A DNA stretch of 64,000 nt, taken from NCBI RefSeq assembly GCF_018449605.1, contig NZ_JAAVUW010000003.1:310001-374000 (forward strand), in the 5' to 3' direction. The DNA is from Luteibacter sp. dw_328 (GTDB lineage: Bacteria; Pseudomonadota; Gammaproteobacteria; Xanthomonadales; Rhodanobacteraceae). The position numbers were made by a program, and so were the translations under genes. The notes beneath the pieces were generated by a model. It had not been told where the DNA came from. It did no database searches and saw nothing but the letters and a program-made list of their open reading frames with translations. Positions 29,594 to 38,566 of the stretch are shown in pieces. How positions within the stretch are numbered: position 1 is the first letter of the stretch; each line of letters begins with the position of its first letter.

Positions 29594-30856
29594 ATGGAAA
29601 ACGTTTCCGTCCTGCATCGCATTGCCAAAGCACCGACGCTTCCTGAATTCGTTCAACGCAGGGTCGACAAATTTCACAACGAACGGGTTGCCATCGACTG
29701 GGGCGGCCGTCACATTTTGCGGGGCCGGCAATCGACGGATGCCGACCTGATGCTCCAGAGCAACGATTACCTGGCCATCGCAGGGCATCCCGCTATCGTC
29801 GAAGCGCAGCGCGAGGCGCTGGCCAGCGGCGGCCTCGGCATGATGATGTCGGCGCTGTTCCAACAACACGCGGATGACCCGCTGCATCGTGTCGAGGGTG
29901 AGCTCGCCCGTGCGGTCGGCAGCGAGGACGGCATCCTCGCCCAGTCCGGCTTTGCCGCCAACGTGGGACTTATTCAATCGATCGCGGGTGAGCGCGTACC
30001 CGTCTACGTGGACATGCTGGCCCACGCTTCGCTGTGGGAAGGCATTCGCAGCGCCGGTGCCAGGGCGGTCTCCGTCCTCCACAACGACATGACCCACCTC
30101 GAGCGACAGGTGATGCGAAATGGCCCCGGCGTCATCGTCGTCGACGCCGTATACAGCACCAACGGCAGCGTGGCACCGCTGGTCGAGATTGCCCGCGTCG
30201 CCCATGAGCACGGCTGCGTACTGGTCGTCGACGAGTCCCATTCCCTGGGTACGCATGGCGTGCGTGGCGAAGGCCTGGTGGCCAGCCTCGGCCTCAATCA
30301 CCGCGTCCACTTCATCACCGCCAGCCTGGCCAAGGCGTATTGCTCGCGCGCCGGCTTCATCGCCTGCACCACGGCGTTCAAGGACTACTTCGGCTGCGAG
30401 GCCCTCCCGGCGATCTTCAGTTCCTCCCTGTTGCCCCATGAACTGGCCGGTCTTTCCGCTTCGCATCGGGTCATCCAGTCGGAGGGCTGGCGTCGCCAGC
30501 GCCTGAGGCAGGTCACGCGACGCGTGCGCAGCGAGCTGACCGAACTGGGCTATCCCATCGCCGACGGCACCGAGCAGATCGTCGCGTTCGAAGCCGGCGT
30601 GGAGATCCTTACCGGGCGCGTGCGCGACGTCATGGAACACCACGGCGTGTTCGGTTCGGTGTTCAGTGCGCCTGCCACCACGGCCAACCGCTCATTGCTG
30701 CGCCTGACCCTGAATGCAGGCATGAGCGACGCCGATGTGGAGCGTCTGATCGACGTGTGCCGCGTGGCACGCGATGCCCTGGACCTGCCTGCATGGAGTG
30801 CCACGCGCCGGTTGTCTCGAGAGGCGGCCCGATCACTGTCGACCGAAGTGGCCTGA
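29594..30856 (+). CDS. cqsA: CqsA/LqsA-type alpha-hydroxyketone autoinducer synthase
   Basis: A 420-aa alpha-oxoamine synthase. It matches CqsA closely by eye: LPEFVQRRVDKF, LQSNDYLAIAGHP, YVDMLAHASLWEG, GPGVIVVDAVYSTNG and VDESHSLGTHG. The PLP lysine is Lys247 (ITASLAKAYCSRAG), and PAIFSSSLLPHELAG plus NGVFGSVF-like HHGVFGSVFSAPAT follow. CqsA condenses an acyl-CoA with S-adenosylmethionine to make CAI-1-type signals; LqsA makes LAI-1. It is separated by 272 bp from the kinase-regulator operon, so it may have its own promoter. Distinct from Kbl at 13219, which has glycine-acyltransferase motifs. Confidence 0.9.
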   Translation: MENVSVLHRIAKAPTLPEFVQRRVDKFHNERVAIDWGGRHILRGRQSTDADLMLQSNDYLAIAGHPAIVEAQREALASGGLGMMMSALFQQHADDPLHRVEGELARAVGSEDGILAQSGFAANVGLIQSIAGERVPVYVDMLAHASLWEGIRSAGARAVSVLHNDMTHLERQVMRNGPGVIVVDAVYSTNGSVAPLVEIARVAHEHGCVLVVDESHSLGTHGVRGEGLVASLGLNHRVHFITASLAKAYCSRAGFIACTTAFKDYFGCEALPAIFSSSLLPHELAGLSASHRVIQSEGWRRQRLRQVTRRVRSELTELGYPIADGTEQIVAFEAGVEILTGRVRDVMEHHGVFGSVFSAPATTANRSLLRLTLNAGMSDADVERLIDVCRVARDALDLPAWSATRRLSREAARSLSTEVA

Positions 30857-30884
30857 CCTCAGGCGCGGGCGCATCCCTTTGCAC

Positions 30885-31190
30885 TCAGTGCAACGAGACG
30901 CGCCCGCGCAGGATGTCCCAGAACATCGCCCAGTCACCCATCAAGCTATACAGGGGATGCTTGAAGGTGGCGGGGCGATTCTTCTCGAAGACGAAATGCC
31001 CCACCCATGCGAAGCCGTAGCCGCCGACCAGCGCCAGCCCTAACCAGCGCAGCTGGCCGGTGGCGACGAGCATCGCCAGCGCCGCCAGCACGACCCAGCT
31101 TCCGGCGAAATGCAGGCGCCGGCAGCGGACGTCGGCGTGCTCGCCCAGGTAGTAGGGATAGAAGTCGCGGAAACTGGCAAAGCGTGCCAT
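30885..31190 (-). CDS. DUF962 / Mpo1-like membrane protein
   Basis: A 101-aa protein beginning MARFASFRDFYPYYLGEH. Two hydrophobic segments and the motifs CRRLHFAGSW and WVGHFVFEKNRPATFKHPLY hold the conserved His residues of the DUF962 family. The yeast homologue Mpo1 is a dioxygenase acting on 2-hydroxy fatty acids; that activity here is inferred only. It lies 13 bp downstream of the pirin gene. Confidence 0.85.
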   Translation of the reverse strand: MARFASFRDFYPYYLGEHADVRCRRLHFAGSWVVLAALAMLVATGQLRWLGLALVGGYGFAWVGHFVFEKNRPATFKHPLYSLMGDWAMFWDILRGRVSLH

Positions 31191-31203
31191 CACGAAGCTC
31201 CGT

Positions 31204-32073
31204 TCAATACGTGGGCAGGGGAATCCGCTCGTACGCATCGCCGGGAACGATCGGAAAACGACCTTCCGACCACTCCACCTTGGCCGCCTCGATCAACGCC
31301 GGCGAACTCGCGACAAAATTCCACCACAGATGGCGCTCGCCATCGAGTGGTGCGCCGCCGAACAGCATGATCAGGGAAGCCTCGCGAGCCGTGAGCACGG
31401 GAGGCTCGCCGTCGACGGCCACGCCCATATCCAACGCACCGAGCTCGAGGTCGCCAAAGCGCGCGGCTCCTTCGACCACATAAGCGCCCCACTCTGCATG
31501 CTGCTCCGGCATGGTCAGCGTCGCTCCCGCCTCGAGACGCGCTTCGACGAAGAACATCGGCGCGTAGACATGCACGGGAGACGTTACGCCGAAGGCATCG
31601 CCGGCAATAACCACCAGCCTGGCGCCATCACGCGTCACCCTCGGCAGCGTGTCGGCGCCGTGGTGGTGGAACTCGGGATCGATGCGCTCGTGGGATTTAG
31701 GCAGGGCCACCCACACCTGGATGCCGTGCAGGTTCTGCCCATGGTGACGCTCGTCCGGCGGCGTGCGTTCGGAGTGCACGATCCCACGCCCCGCCGTCAT
31801 CCAGTTCACGTCACCCGGATGGATATCGACGGCGCTGCCCAGACTGTCGCGGTGGCGGATCGCGCCGGCGAACAGCCAGGTGACCGTGGCCAGCCCGATG
31901 TGCGGATGCGGGCGCACGTCCATGCCGGTGTCTTCGCCAAAGGCGGCCGGGCCCATCTGGTCGAAGAAGACGAACGGCCCGACATGCCTGGCCTTCAGGT
32001 GCGGAAGCATGCGCCGCACGACGAACCCGCCACCGAGATCGCGCTGCTTACCGTCGATGGGGACCGTGGTCAT
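31204..32073 (-). CDS. Pirin family protein
   Basis: A 289-aa bicupin. The iron-site residues lie in RPHPHIGLATVTWLF and GIVHSERTP, with a pirin C-terminal cupin after residue 165. Bacterial pirins include quercetinase-like dioxygenases and redox regulators. The start ATG 32071-32073 was chosen over an extended reading with an Arg-rich leader. Confidence 0.92.
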   Translation of the reverse strand: MTTVPIDGKQRDLGGGFVVRRMLPHLKARHVGPFVFFDQMGPAAFGEDTGMDVRPHPHIGLATVTWLFAGAIRHRDSLGSAVDIHPGDVNWMTAGRGIVHSERTPPDERHHGQNLHGIQVWVALPKSHERIDPEFHHHGADTLPRVTRDGARLVVIAGDAFGVTSPVHVYAPMFFVEARLEAGATLTMPEQHAEWGAYVVEGAARFGDLELGALDMGVAVDGEPPVLTAREASLIMLFGGAPLDGERHLWWNFVASSPALIEAAKVEWSEGRFPIVPGDAYERIPLPTY

Positions 32074-32150
32074 GGTGACGTCTCTTCGCTGGCCGGAGGT
32101 AAGCAAGCGTAGCCGATGCACCGTGGGCGAAGCTTGTTTCCGTCCACGGG

Positions 32151-33029
32151 CTAGTGGGCGCGCATCCATCCGGCAACGCGACGCGCTATATCCGTCGGCA
32201 CCTTCATCCAGGCGAAATGGTCCGCAGGCGCGCCGGCGATATCTTCCGGTGCAATCACTTCGACGCGCCGCGGCGCCTCCGGCATCTTGCCGAGCAGAAA
32301 ATCCAGCGATGCTTCGGGACCGAACCAGTCGTCGCGCAGACGCAACGCGAGAACGGGGCGGTGTTGTCGGCGCAACGCCGCTTCCAGATCCATGTCGATG
32401 CCTCGACCGGCGTAGCGTCCGGTGCGACCTGTACGTGCCCAGTCACTGATAACGCCTCGCGCTTCGTTGCCGCCGAAACCTACCCGGCGGCCCGGCAGTC
32501 GGCCCACCAGGTTGGCAAGCAGTGGCGCGGCGACCAGCGCCAGTCCGACCCACAGTTTGAAACAGCGCCAATAGGGGGATCCGCTACCAATCAGAACCAG
32601 GCCAGCCAACGGGTGCGGGGTGGTCGCGGCAAGCAGGGTCGCCATTTGTCCGCCCAGGCTGTGTCCGCCGACGTAGAGCGGCACGTCCGGGATCGCCGCG
32701 CGCAGGGCGTTCAGACTGGTCGGTAGGTCGTCGGTAAGGAGTTCGCGGTAACCCCAGTTGGCGCGTCGGCTGGCTCGGCGATCGCTGGATCCGATGCCAC
32801 GCCACTCGTGCACCGCAACGGCGATGCCCTGGGCAGCGAGGGCCACGGCGAGGGGTTCGTAATGACGGGCGGCCACGCCGAGTGCGGGCACCCAGAGCAA
32901 GGTGGCGAATGCGTCCCCATCGGGGCGATGAAGGACCAGATCGGCGAAAGCGCCGTCGGCCGTATGCAACCCGATCACCTCGCACGGAGGGCGTTCCAGG
33001 GTGGCGGTTATTTCGGGATGATCAGTCAT
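32151..33029 (-). CDS. Alpha/beta hydrolase
   Basis: A 292-aa serine hydrolase. The nucleophile elbow is VGGHSLGGQMA (Ser in GHSLGG), the oxyanion region is WVPALGVAARHY, and the late His is in APADHFAWMK. Substrate unknown. Confidence 0.88.
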   Translation of the reverse strand: MTDHPEITATLERPPCEVIGLHTADGAFADLVLHRPDGDAFATLLWVPALGVAARHYEPLAVALAAQGIAVAVHEWRGIGSSDRRASRRANWGYRELLTDDLPTSLNALRAAIPDVPLYVGGHSLGGQMATLLAATTPHPLAGLVLIGSGSPYWRCFKLWVGLALVAAPLLANLVGRLPGRRVGFGGNEARGVISDWARTGRTGRYAGRGIDMDLEAALRRQHRPVLALRLRDDWFGPEASLDFLLGKMPEAPRRVEVIAPEDIAGAPADHFAWMKVPTDIARRVAGWMRAH

Positions 33030-33113
33030 GCAGCCAAAAGCCCCCTCGGAGCGCGAGCACCGAGAGGGCTGAAGTCTTGCAAGAACGAGCGGCGTTAGCC
33101 AGCCCGAACAGAG

Positions 33114-33317
33114 TTACTTCGGATTGACGTTGTCCGCCTGCGGGCCCTTCTGGCCCTGGGTCACGGTGTACTCAACCTTCTGACCTTCCTGCAGCGACTT
33201 GAAGCCGTTGCCCTGGATCGAACGGAAATGGACGAACACGTCCGGGCCGCCCTCATCCTGAGTGATGAAGCCAAAGCCCTTTGCATCGTTGAACCACTTA
33301 ACAGTACCAGTTGCCAT
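33114..33317 (-). CDS. Cold-shock protein, CspA family (copy 1)
   Basis: A 67-aa single cold-shock domain. RNP1 is KGFGFI and RNP2 is VFVHF, in an otherwise canonical [19 protein letters not shown]. It binds single-stranded nucleic acid. A long AT-rich upstream region (33318-33586) is typical of the long leaders of csp genes. Confidence 0.95.
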   Translation of the reverse strand: MATGTVKWFNDAKGFGFITQDEGGPDVFVHFRSIQGNGFKSLQEGQKVEYTVTQGQKGPQADNVNPK

Positions 33318-33586
33318 CACACACACCTCTATCCAACACTCGAAAACCCGGCTCGCGAGCCGGCGACTTACTGGGAATGCAGGACCGGGTGAGGCGATGG
33401 AGCGTAAACTTCGCGCTTACATCGGGCCACTCTCGTGACCGCGCAGACACAGTAAGGTGGATAATAACCATATTTCGCGCGAGTTATGTAGGGGAATGCC
33501 TACATTGGACGATATTTTGACGTCCATCACGACTTTTTTCGTGAAATAGACAGGTTTCTTAGGAATTATTCGGGGCGCTTCGCGCC

Positions 33587-33607
33587 TTCGCCGATGAATC
33601 GGGTCCC
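33587..33607 (+). repeat. Half REP-like unit
   Basis: TTCGCCGATGAATCGG followed by GTCCC matches one arm of the palindromic element at 37785-37867 (which has CGCCGATGAATCGGCTCC). The opposite arm is missing. Confidence 0.6.
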
Positions 33608-33619
33608 AAAACAGGCATG

Positions 33620-33649
33620 AAAAAAGCCGGGCGTTTCCGCCCGGCTTTT
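33620..33649 (-). terminator. Rho-independent terminator of csp copy 2
   Basis: A 12-bp stem (AAAAGCCGGGCG / CGCCCGGCTTTT) with a small TTTC loop starts 24 bp beyond the stop of csp copy 2. It is A/T-flanked on both sides, so it could work in both directions. Confidence 0.85.
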
Positions 33650-33673
33650 CATGCAGCGAGAGTGTCAGCAGGC

Positions 33674-33883
33674 TTACGCCTTGTTGACTTCCTCAGCCTG
33701 CAGACCCTTCTGGCCGTTGACGACCTTGAAGGAGACCTTCTCGCCTTCGGCGAGGGACTTGAAGCCGTTGCCCTGGATAGCGCGGAAGTGAACAAACACG
33801 TCCGGGCCGTTCTCACGGGAGATAAAGCCGAAGCCCTTGGCGTCGTTGAACCACTTGACGGTGCCGATTTCACGATCCGACAT
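33674..33883 (-). CDS. Cold-shock protein, CspA family (copy 2)
   Basis: A 69-aa cold-shock domain protein, [20 protein letters not shown], with RNP1 and RNP2 intact. It is a tandem paralogue of copy 1 on the same strand, with its own promoter and terminator. The start is ATG 33881-33883. Confidence 0.95.
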   Translation of the reverse strand: MSDREIGTVKWFNDAKGFGFISRENGPDVFVHFRAIQGNGFKSLAEGEKVSFKVVNGQKGLQAEEVNKA

Positions 33884-34216
33884 AGAAACACTCCAATACA
33901 TTGTGTAGCGAATAAAACCGACGATCGAAGTGACCGTCGCTGGAACTGGTGTGCAAGGAAACGCGAGGAGCGAAGCGATGTTGCGGATACGTGATCAGCT
34001 GCATCGGGTCAACATAACTCTATGACCCCGGCAAACACAGTCGGCGAACTATACTCGTCCCTACGATAAATAGCGACGGCAGCGCCCCGGGGCCCTTCCG
34101 GGGGTGCCCTGACGCTACGTTCACCCCCTCGCGGCCCATGCTTGCGTCCCGTCGCACCCACCGGTGCGACTTTTCGCCTACCATCCTTTCGCTAACCCAA
34201 AGGGGGACCGACGACC
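33884..34216. other. Gene-free interval upstream of csp copy 2 and the lipoprotein gene
   Basis: It holds the candidate csp promoter (33984-34012) and about 100 bp of leader before csp copy 2. There is also a GC-rich stretch of short inverted G/C runs near 34083-34110. No coding sequence supported. Confidence 0.5.
33984..34012 (-). promoter_or_regulatory. Candidate promoter of csp copy 2
   Basis: On the minus strand, TTGACC, a 17-bp spacer and TATCCG lie about 100 bp upstream of the start codon, in line with the long leaders of cspA-type genes. The -10 match is only partial. Confidence 0.5.
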
Positions 34217-34696
34217 ATGACCCGACATCTCACCCGCTTCCTGCCGTTGGCTGTCTGCGCACTGGCCCTCGCTGCCTGCGCCGACCACAAGCCGAAGCCG
34301 GCCACCACCCAGACCGTGACCGCTTCGCCGTCCAGCACGAGCACCACCAAGTCGCGCGCCGCGACGACAAGCGTCACCAGCGTGCCGGCAAGCAAGAACA
34401 AGGCGGGGACGACCCCGGCGGCCGCTAACGGACCGCTGCCCGACAGCACCGGCATCGCGGCTTGTGACGAATACCTGGCCAGCTACAAGAGCTGCCATCT
34501 GGCTGCCGGCGTGTTCGCTCGCGACCAGATCGAACCGCGCTACGAAATGATGCGCACCAGCCTGCTCCGTCAGTCCCAGGATCCGGACATGCGTGACCAG
34601 TTGCAGAATCGCTGCGTATCGCTCGCCTCTCAGCTGAAGGATGCCCTGCACGGCAAGTCCTGCGCGGACACGCCCGCACCCGCCTCCACGCGCTGA
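34217..34696 (+). CDS. Lipoprotein of unknown function
   Basis: A 159-aa protein with a lipobox (PLAVCALALAAC, predicted lipid on Cys21) and a Thr/Ser/Ala-rich linker to about residue 70. A C-terminal helical domain has four cysteines (ACDEYLASYKSCHL, NRCVSLASQLK, GKSCAD), which could form two disulfides. Family not recognised. It converges with the ycaQ-like gene with no gap. Confidence 0.75.
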   Translation: MTRHLTRFLPLAVCALALAACADHKPKPATTQTVTASPSSTSTTKSRAATTSVTSVPASKNKAGTTPAAANGPLPDSTGIAACDEYLASYKSCHLAAGVFARDQIEPRYEMMRTSLLRQSQDPDMRDQLQNRCVSLASQLKDALHGKSCADTPAPASTR

Positions 34697-35965
34697 TCAG
34701 TCCTCCAGCGCAGCGCGAATCAGCCTGGCCAGCCCTCGTGGCTGGCTGAGCTGGATGGCGATGCGCGGTGTGCCATGCCACGCCGCGCACTCCTCGAGGG
34801 CCGAGGCCACGCCCGCGACGAGGCCCGGTGCGGCGACGACATCCGCCTCCAGCCAGACACCGATCACCTCGAACAAGCCCTCCTGTCGGTGCGCCTTCGC
34901 ATCGAGGCGACCGACGAGCCGTCCGCGATGGAGGATGGGCAACACGTAGTAGCCGTAGATTCGCTTCGGCGCCGGCGTGTAGCACTCCAGGGTGTATTCG
35001 AACCCGAACAGATCCATCGCACGGGCGCGGTCCCAGACCACCGGATCGAAAGGCGAAAGCAGGGTCGTGCGCGTCGCACGAAGGAGATTGCCCGCGGCCT
35101 CGCCCAATAGTGAGGCGTGGTCCCGGTGCACGTACGCGATGTCGTCCCAGCCGTCGACCGTCACCTCGATCAGCAGGCCGTCGGCGACCAGCGGAGCCAG
35201 TTCCGCGTCGGTGACCCTCGGACGGAGCCGGAAGTAGTCCGCGATCCAGCGGGCTTTGGCGATCCCCAGCGCACGAACGCTCTGCAGGACGAAGTGACGA
35301 CGTACCTCCGCCTCCTCCAGAGTGCCCACGGCAGGCGGCTCGACCCAGCGCGCGGTGACCCGTTCGGCGAGGTCGTAAACGCGCTGAAACCGGTCACGTC
35401 GCGTCACCATGAGGGCACCAAGCGCGAACCAGGCCTCCAGCCAGCGCTTCTCCGGCTTCCAGCCCCACCAGCCTTTGACGGCGGGTGCATCGCGTTCGAA
35501 GTCCGCGGCGCGCAGCGGCCCTTCGCTACGGATGCGTTCCAGCAAACGATCCATGTCGGCGCCAGCCTCGGCCCGCGTGCGCTCCGCGCTCTTCTGGGCC
35601 CAGTGGCCTCCGCGTCCAGAGCGATAATCGCGGTGGAAGCGATATTCGGACGAAGGCACAAACGACGCTTCGTGTGCCCAGCATTCGGCGATCGCACCCT
35701 CGGCCAACGCGTCGTCCAGCCAGTCGTTCCGATACGCACCGAGTCGCGAAAACAGGACCATATACGGGCTTCGCGCCACGACGTTGATGGTGTCGATCTG
35801 CAGGATGCCCATGTGCGCGATGGTCTCGGCAACGTCCGCGCGTTTCGCCTTGCGGCTGCGTCGACGGAGAAGGCCCTGCGCAGCCAGGTGAAGCAACTGC
35901 GCCGATCGCAGGGAAAGACGGAGCACGTCTTCCGTGGAGGAGCCGTCGGATACGCGTGATGGCAC
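34697..35965 (-). CDS. ycaQ: YcaQ/AlkX-type DNA glycosylase
   Basis: A 422-aa protein of the HTH_42 / AlkZ-like family. The catalytic QxD motif is at Gln56-Asp58 (GILQIDTINVVARSPYMV). Tandem winged-helix domains follow, then a beta-barrel tail with YGYYVLPIL. E. coli YcaQ unhooks DNA interstrand crosslinks and removes bulky alkylated bases. The reading starts at GTG 35963-35965. Confidence 0.88.
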   Translation of the reverse strand: MPSRVSDGSSTEDVLRLSLRSAQLLHLAAQGLLRRRSRKAKRADVAETIAHMGILQIDTINVVARSPYMVLFSRLGAYRNDWLDDALAEGAIAECWAHEASFVPSSEYRFHRDYRSGRGGHWAQKSAERTRAEAGADMDRLLERIRSEGPLRAADFERDAPAVKGWWGWKPEKRWLEAWFALGALMVTRRDRFQRVYDLAERVTARWVEPPAVGTLEEAEVRRHFVLQSVRALGIAKARWIADYFRLRPRVTDAELAPLVADGLLIEVTVDGWDDIAYVHRDHASLLGEAAGNLLRATRTTLLSPFDPVVWDRARAMDLFGFEYTLECYTPAPKRIYGYYVLPILHRGRLVGRLDAKAHRQEGLFEVIGVWLEADVVAAPGLVAGVASALEECAAWHGTPRIAIQLSQPRGLARLIRAALED

Positions 35966-36058
35966 GGTATAGGCCTGTTTGCAGTTGGGCCGCCATTACA
36001 TCGTCCCTTGCTAGCGTCGGCAATGTGCCCAACCACCGCTGACCAAAGGAGGCTTTCG

Positions 36059-36562
36059 ATGAATAAGCAAGTTCGCGCCGTTGCACTCGGCGCATCGCTG
36101 CTGCTGGCAGGCGCGGCATTCGCTCAGGACGTTCCGCCGGCCACGAGGGTCCCGCCGCCGCCACCGGGCGAGGCTACCCCTCCGCCCCCGCCCGCCCATA
36201 CGCCGCCGGGCTCCCTGCCACCGCCGGCTGCTGACGCCGCGGGCATGCCGCCCCCGGCATCGGATGCGCCGCCTCCCCCGCCGCCACCGGCGAGCCCCGA
36301 AGCGGGCGCGACGAGTACGACGATGCCTGGCGCGCAGGGGCCAGTCACCGTCAACAGCAGTCCCGCTCCGGCCAAACCGTCGGGTCCGGCGCCTGACTTC
36401 GCCACGCTTTCCGGCGGCAAGGGCTTTATCACCGCCACGCAGGCATCGGCGTTCCCCTTGCTGGCGAACGACTTCCAGTATGCCGACGCCAACCGCGATG
36501 GAAAGATCAGCAAGGCCGAATACCAGCGCTGGGTGCAGCACTCGGGCGCCAGCGGCCAATGA
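36059..36562 (+). CDS. Exported proline-rich protein with an EF-hand
   Basis: A 167-aa protein with a signal peptide (MNKQVRAVALGASLLLAGAAFA) and a Pro-rich region (about 24-85, several runs of Pro). The C-terminal domain has one clear EF-hand loop DANRDGKISKAEY, a calcium site. A strong AAAGGAGG ribosome site sets the start at 36059. The Pro-rich part may be a wall-spanning linker. Confidence 0.8.
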   Translation: MNKQVRAVALGASLLLAGAAFAQDVPPATRVPPPPPGEATPPPPPAHTPPGSLPPPAADAAGMPPPASDAPPPPPPPASPEAGATSTTMPGAQGPVTVNSSPAPAKPSGPAPDFATLSGGKGFITATQASAFPLLANDFQYADANRDGKISKAEYQRWVQHSGASGQ

Positions 36563-36710
36563 TTGACTAGGCATCGGCTGACGTAGGGCCGGGTGATGGC
36601 TCTACGTCTTTTCTTGCGATTAACGACAGCAATGCACGTTATTCACACATTCGTGGCGGCTACACTCCCCGCTCGCCGTGCCGTATCCGGTATGCAGGGA
36701 GTGACACCAC

Positions 36711-37778
36711 ATGAAGCGATTCCATGCCGCAGGCGCCCTGAGCGTCTATGCATGCCTACACGCAGGCCTCGCCTTCGCGCAAAATCCGAGCCCCATCGAT
36801 ATCCGGGCATGCTCGGCCATCGAGACCGATGCGCAGCGCCTGCTCTGCTACGACAAGGCCACAGGACGCGACAAGCTTCCACAGGCTGCGAAGAAGAAAG
36901 ACGAGAAGGGCGAATCGGTGAGCGTGGATCTGGCCACGCGCAACTCGAACGACGTCGCTCGCCCCGTCTCCCTCCTCGATAGCCGTTGGGAGCTCTCGCC
37001 CGACAGCAAACTCGGCACATTCAACCTGCGTGGCTACAAGCCCACCTATGCGCTGCCGTTCTTCGGCACGACCAAGCAGAACAAGACACCGTCCAGTCCA
37101 GCGCCGGACCACACCGTGACCGAGCCGCAGGAATTGCAGAATGTCGAGGCGAAATTCCAGATAAGCCTGAAAACCAAAGTCTGGGAAAACATCTTCGGCG
37201 ACAACGGCGACCTGTGGGTCGGTTATACCCAGTCGTCGCGCTGGCAGGTCTACAACAAGGAAAACTCGCGCCCGTTCCGTGAAACGAACTACGAGCCCGA
37301 GGCGTTGCTGGTGTTCAACACCAACTACAACATCTTCGGCTGGAACGGACGGATGGCCGACATCGGGCTGAACCATCAGTCCAACGGCCGCGCCGATCCG
37401 CTGTCACGCAGCTGGAACCGGGTGGTAGCCGACTTCGGCTTCGAGCGGGAGAACTGGGTGGTGAATCTGCGGCCGTGGTGGCGCATTCCCGAGGGCGGCA
37501 AGGAAGACGATAACCCCAACATCCAGGACTACATGGGGCGCGGGGAAGTTCAGGTCGTCCACGAGATGGGGGCCAACGAGTTCGCGCTGACCGCCCGCCA
37601 TTCGTTCCGAACAGGCGATCGCTCCCACGGTTCGCTGCGCGGCACCTGGAGCTTCCCGGTGGTTCACAACCTGCGCGGCTACCTCGAGGTGTTCAACGGC
37701 TACGGCGAAAGCCTGATCGACTACAACCACAAGGCGACCTACCTCGGCATCGGCGTCTCGCTACTCGACTGGTATTGA
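36711..37778 (+). CDS. pldA: Outer membrane phospholipase A
   Basis: A 355-aa protein with a signal peptide and a Lys-rich N-terminal extension. A beta-barrel begins near residue 145. The catalytic His222 and Ser224 are in LNHQSNGRADPLSRSWNR, the OMPLA signature. It ends in an aromatic residue (LLDWY), as usual for barrels. It hydrolyses phospholipids in the outer leaflet as a calcium-dependent dimer. A REP-like palindrome follows 7 bp after the stop. Confidence 0.93.
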   Translation: MKRFHAAGALSVYACLHAGLAFAQNPSPIDIRACSAIETDAQRLLCYDKATGRDKLPQAAKKKDEKGESVSVDLATRNSNDVARPVSLLDSRWELSPDSKLGTFNLRGYKPTYALPFFGTTKQNKTPSSPAPDHTVTEPQELQNVEAKFQISLKTKVWENIFGDNGDLWVGYTQSSRWQVYNKENSRPFRETNYEPEALLVFNTNYNIFGWNGRMADIGLNHQSNGRADPLSRSWNRVVADFGFERENWVVNLRPWWRIPEGGKEDDNPNIQDYMGRGEVQVVHEMGANEFALTARHSFRTGDRSHGSLRGTWSFPVVHNLRGYLEVFNGYGESLIDYNHKATYLGIGVSLLDWY

Positions 37779-37784
37779 TAAAAA

Positions 37785-37867
37785 TGTAGGAGCCGATTCA
37801 TCGGCGATCCCGCGGCAGCGGGCCAGGGTGCGACGAGCACCCATTCGCCGATGAATCGGCTCCTACA
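37785..37867. repeat. REP-like palindromic element
   Basis: An 83-bp element with long complementary arms: TGTAGGAGCCGATTCATCGG at the left, matched by CCGATGAATCGGCTCCTACA at the right. An internal GGGTGC/GCACCC hairpin is also present. It lies between the convergent pldA and slyD-like genes and could also stop transcription from both. Same family as 54128-54209 and the half-unit at 33587. Confidence 0.85.
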
Positions 37868-37893
37868 ACGAGCCAGCAGCCGGAAAACGCCGC

Positions 37894-38376
37894 TTAGTGG
37901 TGGTGACCACCCTCACCGTGGATATGGCCGTGGGCGAGCTCTTCCTCGCTGGCATCGCGCACGCCGGTGATCTCGACGGCGAAGTGCAGCGTCTGGCCGG
38001 CAAGCGGATGGTTGCCGTCGACGGTGACGTTGTCGCCTTCGATCTTGGACACGGTCACGTTGATGCTGCCCTGGTCGTTACGACCCTGGAACTGCATGCC
38101 CGGCTGCAGGTCTTCCACGCCCTGGAACGCGGCTTTGGGAACCACCTGGACCAGCTCGTCGTGGCGCACGCCGTAGCCTTCCTCGGGGCTCACGTCGACC
38201 TTGAACTGATCGCCGACCGACCGACCTTCCAGCGCCTTTTCCAGACCCGGCACGATGTGGCCTTCGCCGTGGATATAGGCCAGCGGCTCGCGGCCATCCG
38301 AGCTGTCGATGACGTTGCCCTGGTCGTCGGTCAGCGTGTAATGGAAGGAAACGGCATGGCGGTTGGCAATCTGCAT
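37894..38376 (-). CDS. slyD: FKBP-type peptidyl-prolyl isomerase SlyD
   Basis: A 160-aa FKBP with an inserted flap domain (VSPEEGYGVRHDELVQVVPKA), typical of SlyD. A His-rich tail (HGHIHGEGGHHH) could bind metal. It works as a folding helper and metallochaperone in the cytoplasm. The start ATG 38374-38376 gives MQIANRHAVSFHYTL; upstream residues are non-conserved. Confidence 0.94.
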   Translation of the reverse strand: MQIANRHAVSFHYTLTDDQGNVIDSSDGREPLAYIHGEGHIVPGLEKALEGRSVGDQFKVDVSPEEGYGVRHDELVQVVPKAAFQGVEDLQPGMQFQGRNDQGSINVTVSKIEGDNVTVDGNHPLAGQTLHFAVEITGVRDASEEELAHGHIHGEGGHHH

Positions 38377-38566
38377 GAAAATTCTCGCTATGAAGAGTAA
38401 AGAAAGGACGTGTGGGCGACCTTGGGGGCCCTCAAGGCTAGGCGACCGGCCGCCTGACTGCAAATCACGGGGCCTTCGCGATGCTGCGGCGCAACCCGCC
38501 GCTACCGCGTAATCTGCTAGTTTTCCCGCCTTTCCCTTCCCCTTTCGACGCCCCACCGGGAGCCGC

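Larger units (their letters stand above)
33318..33673. other. Gene-free interval between the two cold-shock genes
   Basis: An AT-rich stretch, likely the promoter and long 5' leader of csp copy 1 on the minus strand; a GGTTATTATCC on that strand is a possible -10 area. It also contains a half REP-like unit at 33587-33607 and the terminator at 33620-33649. No coding sequence supported. Confidence 0.5.

Noticed and set aside
37785-37867. CRISPR repeat
   Set aside because: The repeats are isolated palindromic elements far apart, with no regularly spaced direct repeats or spacers.
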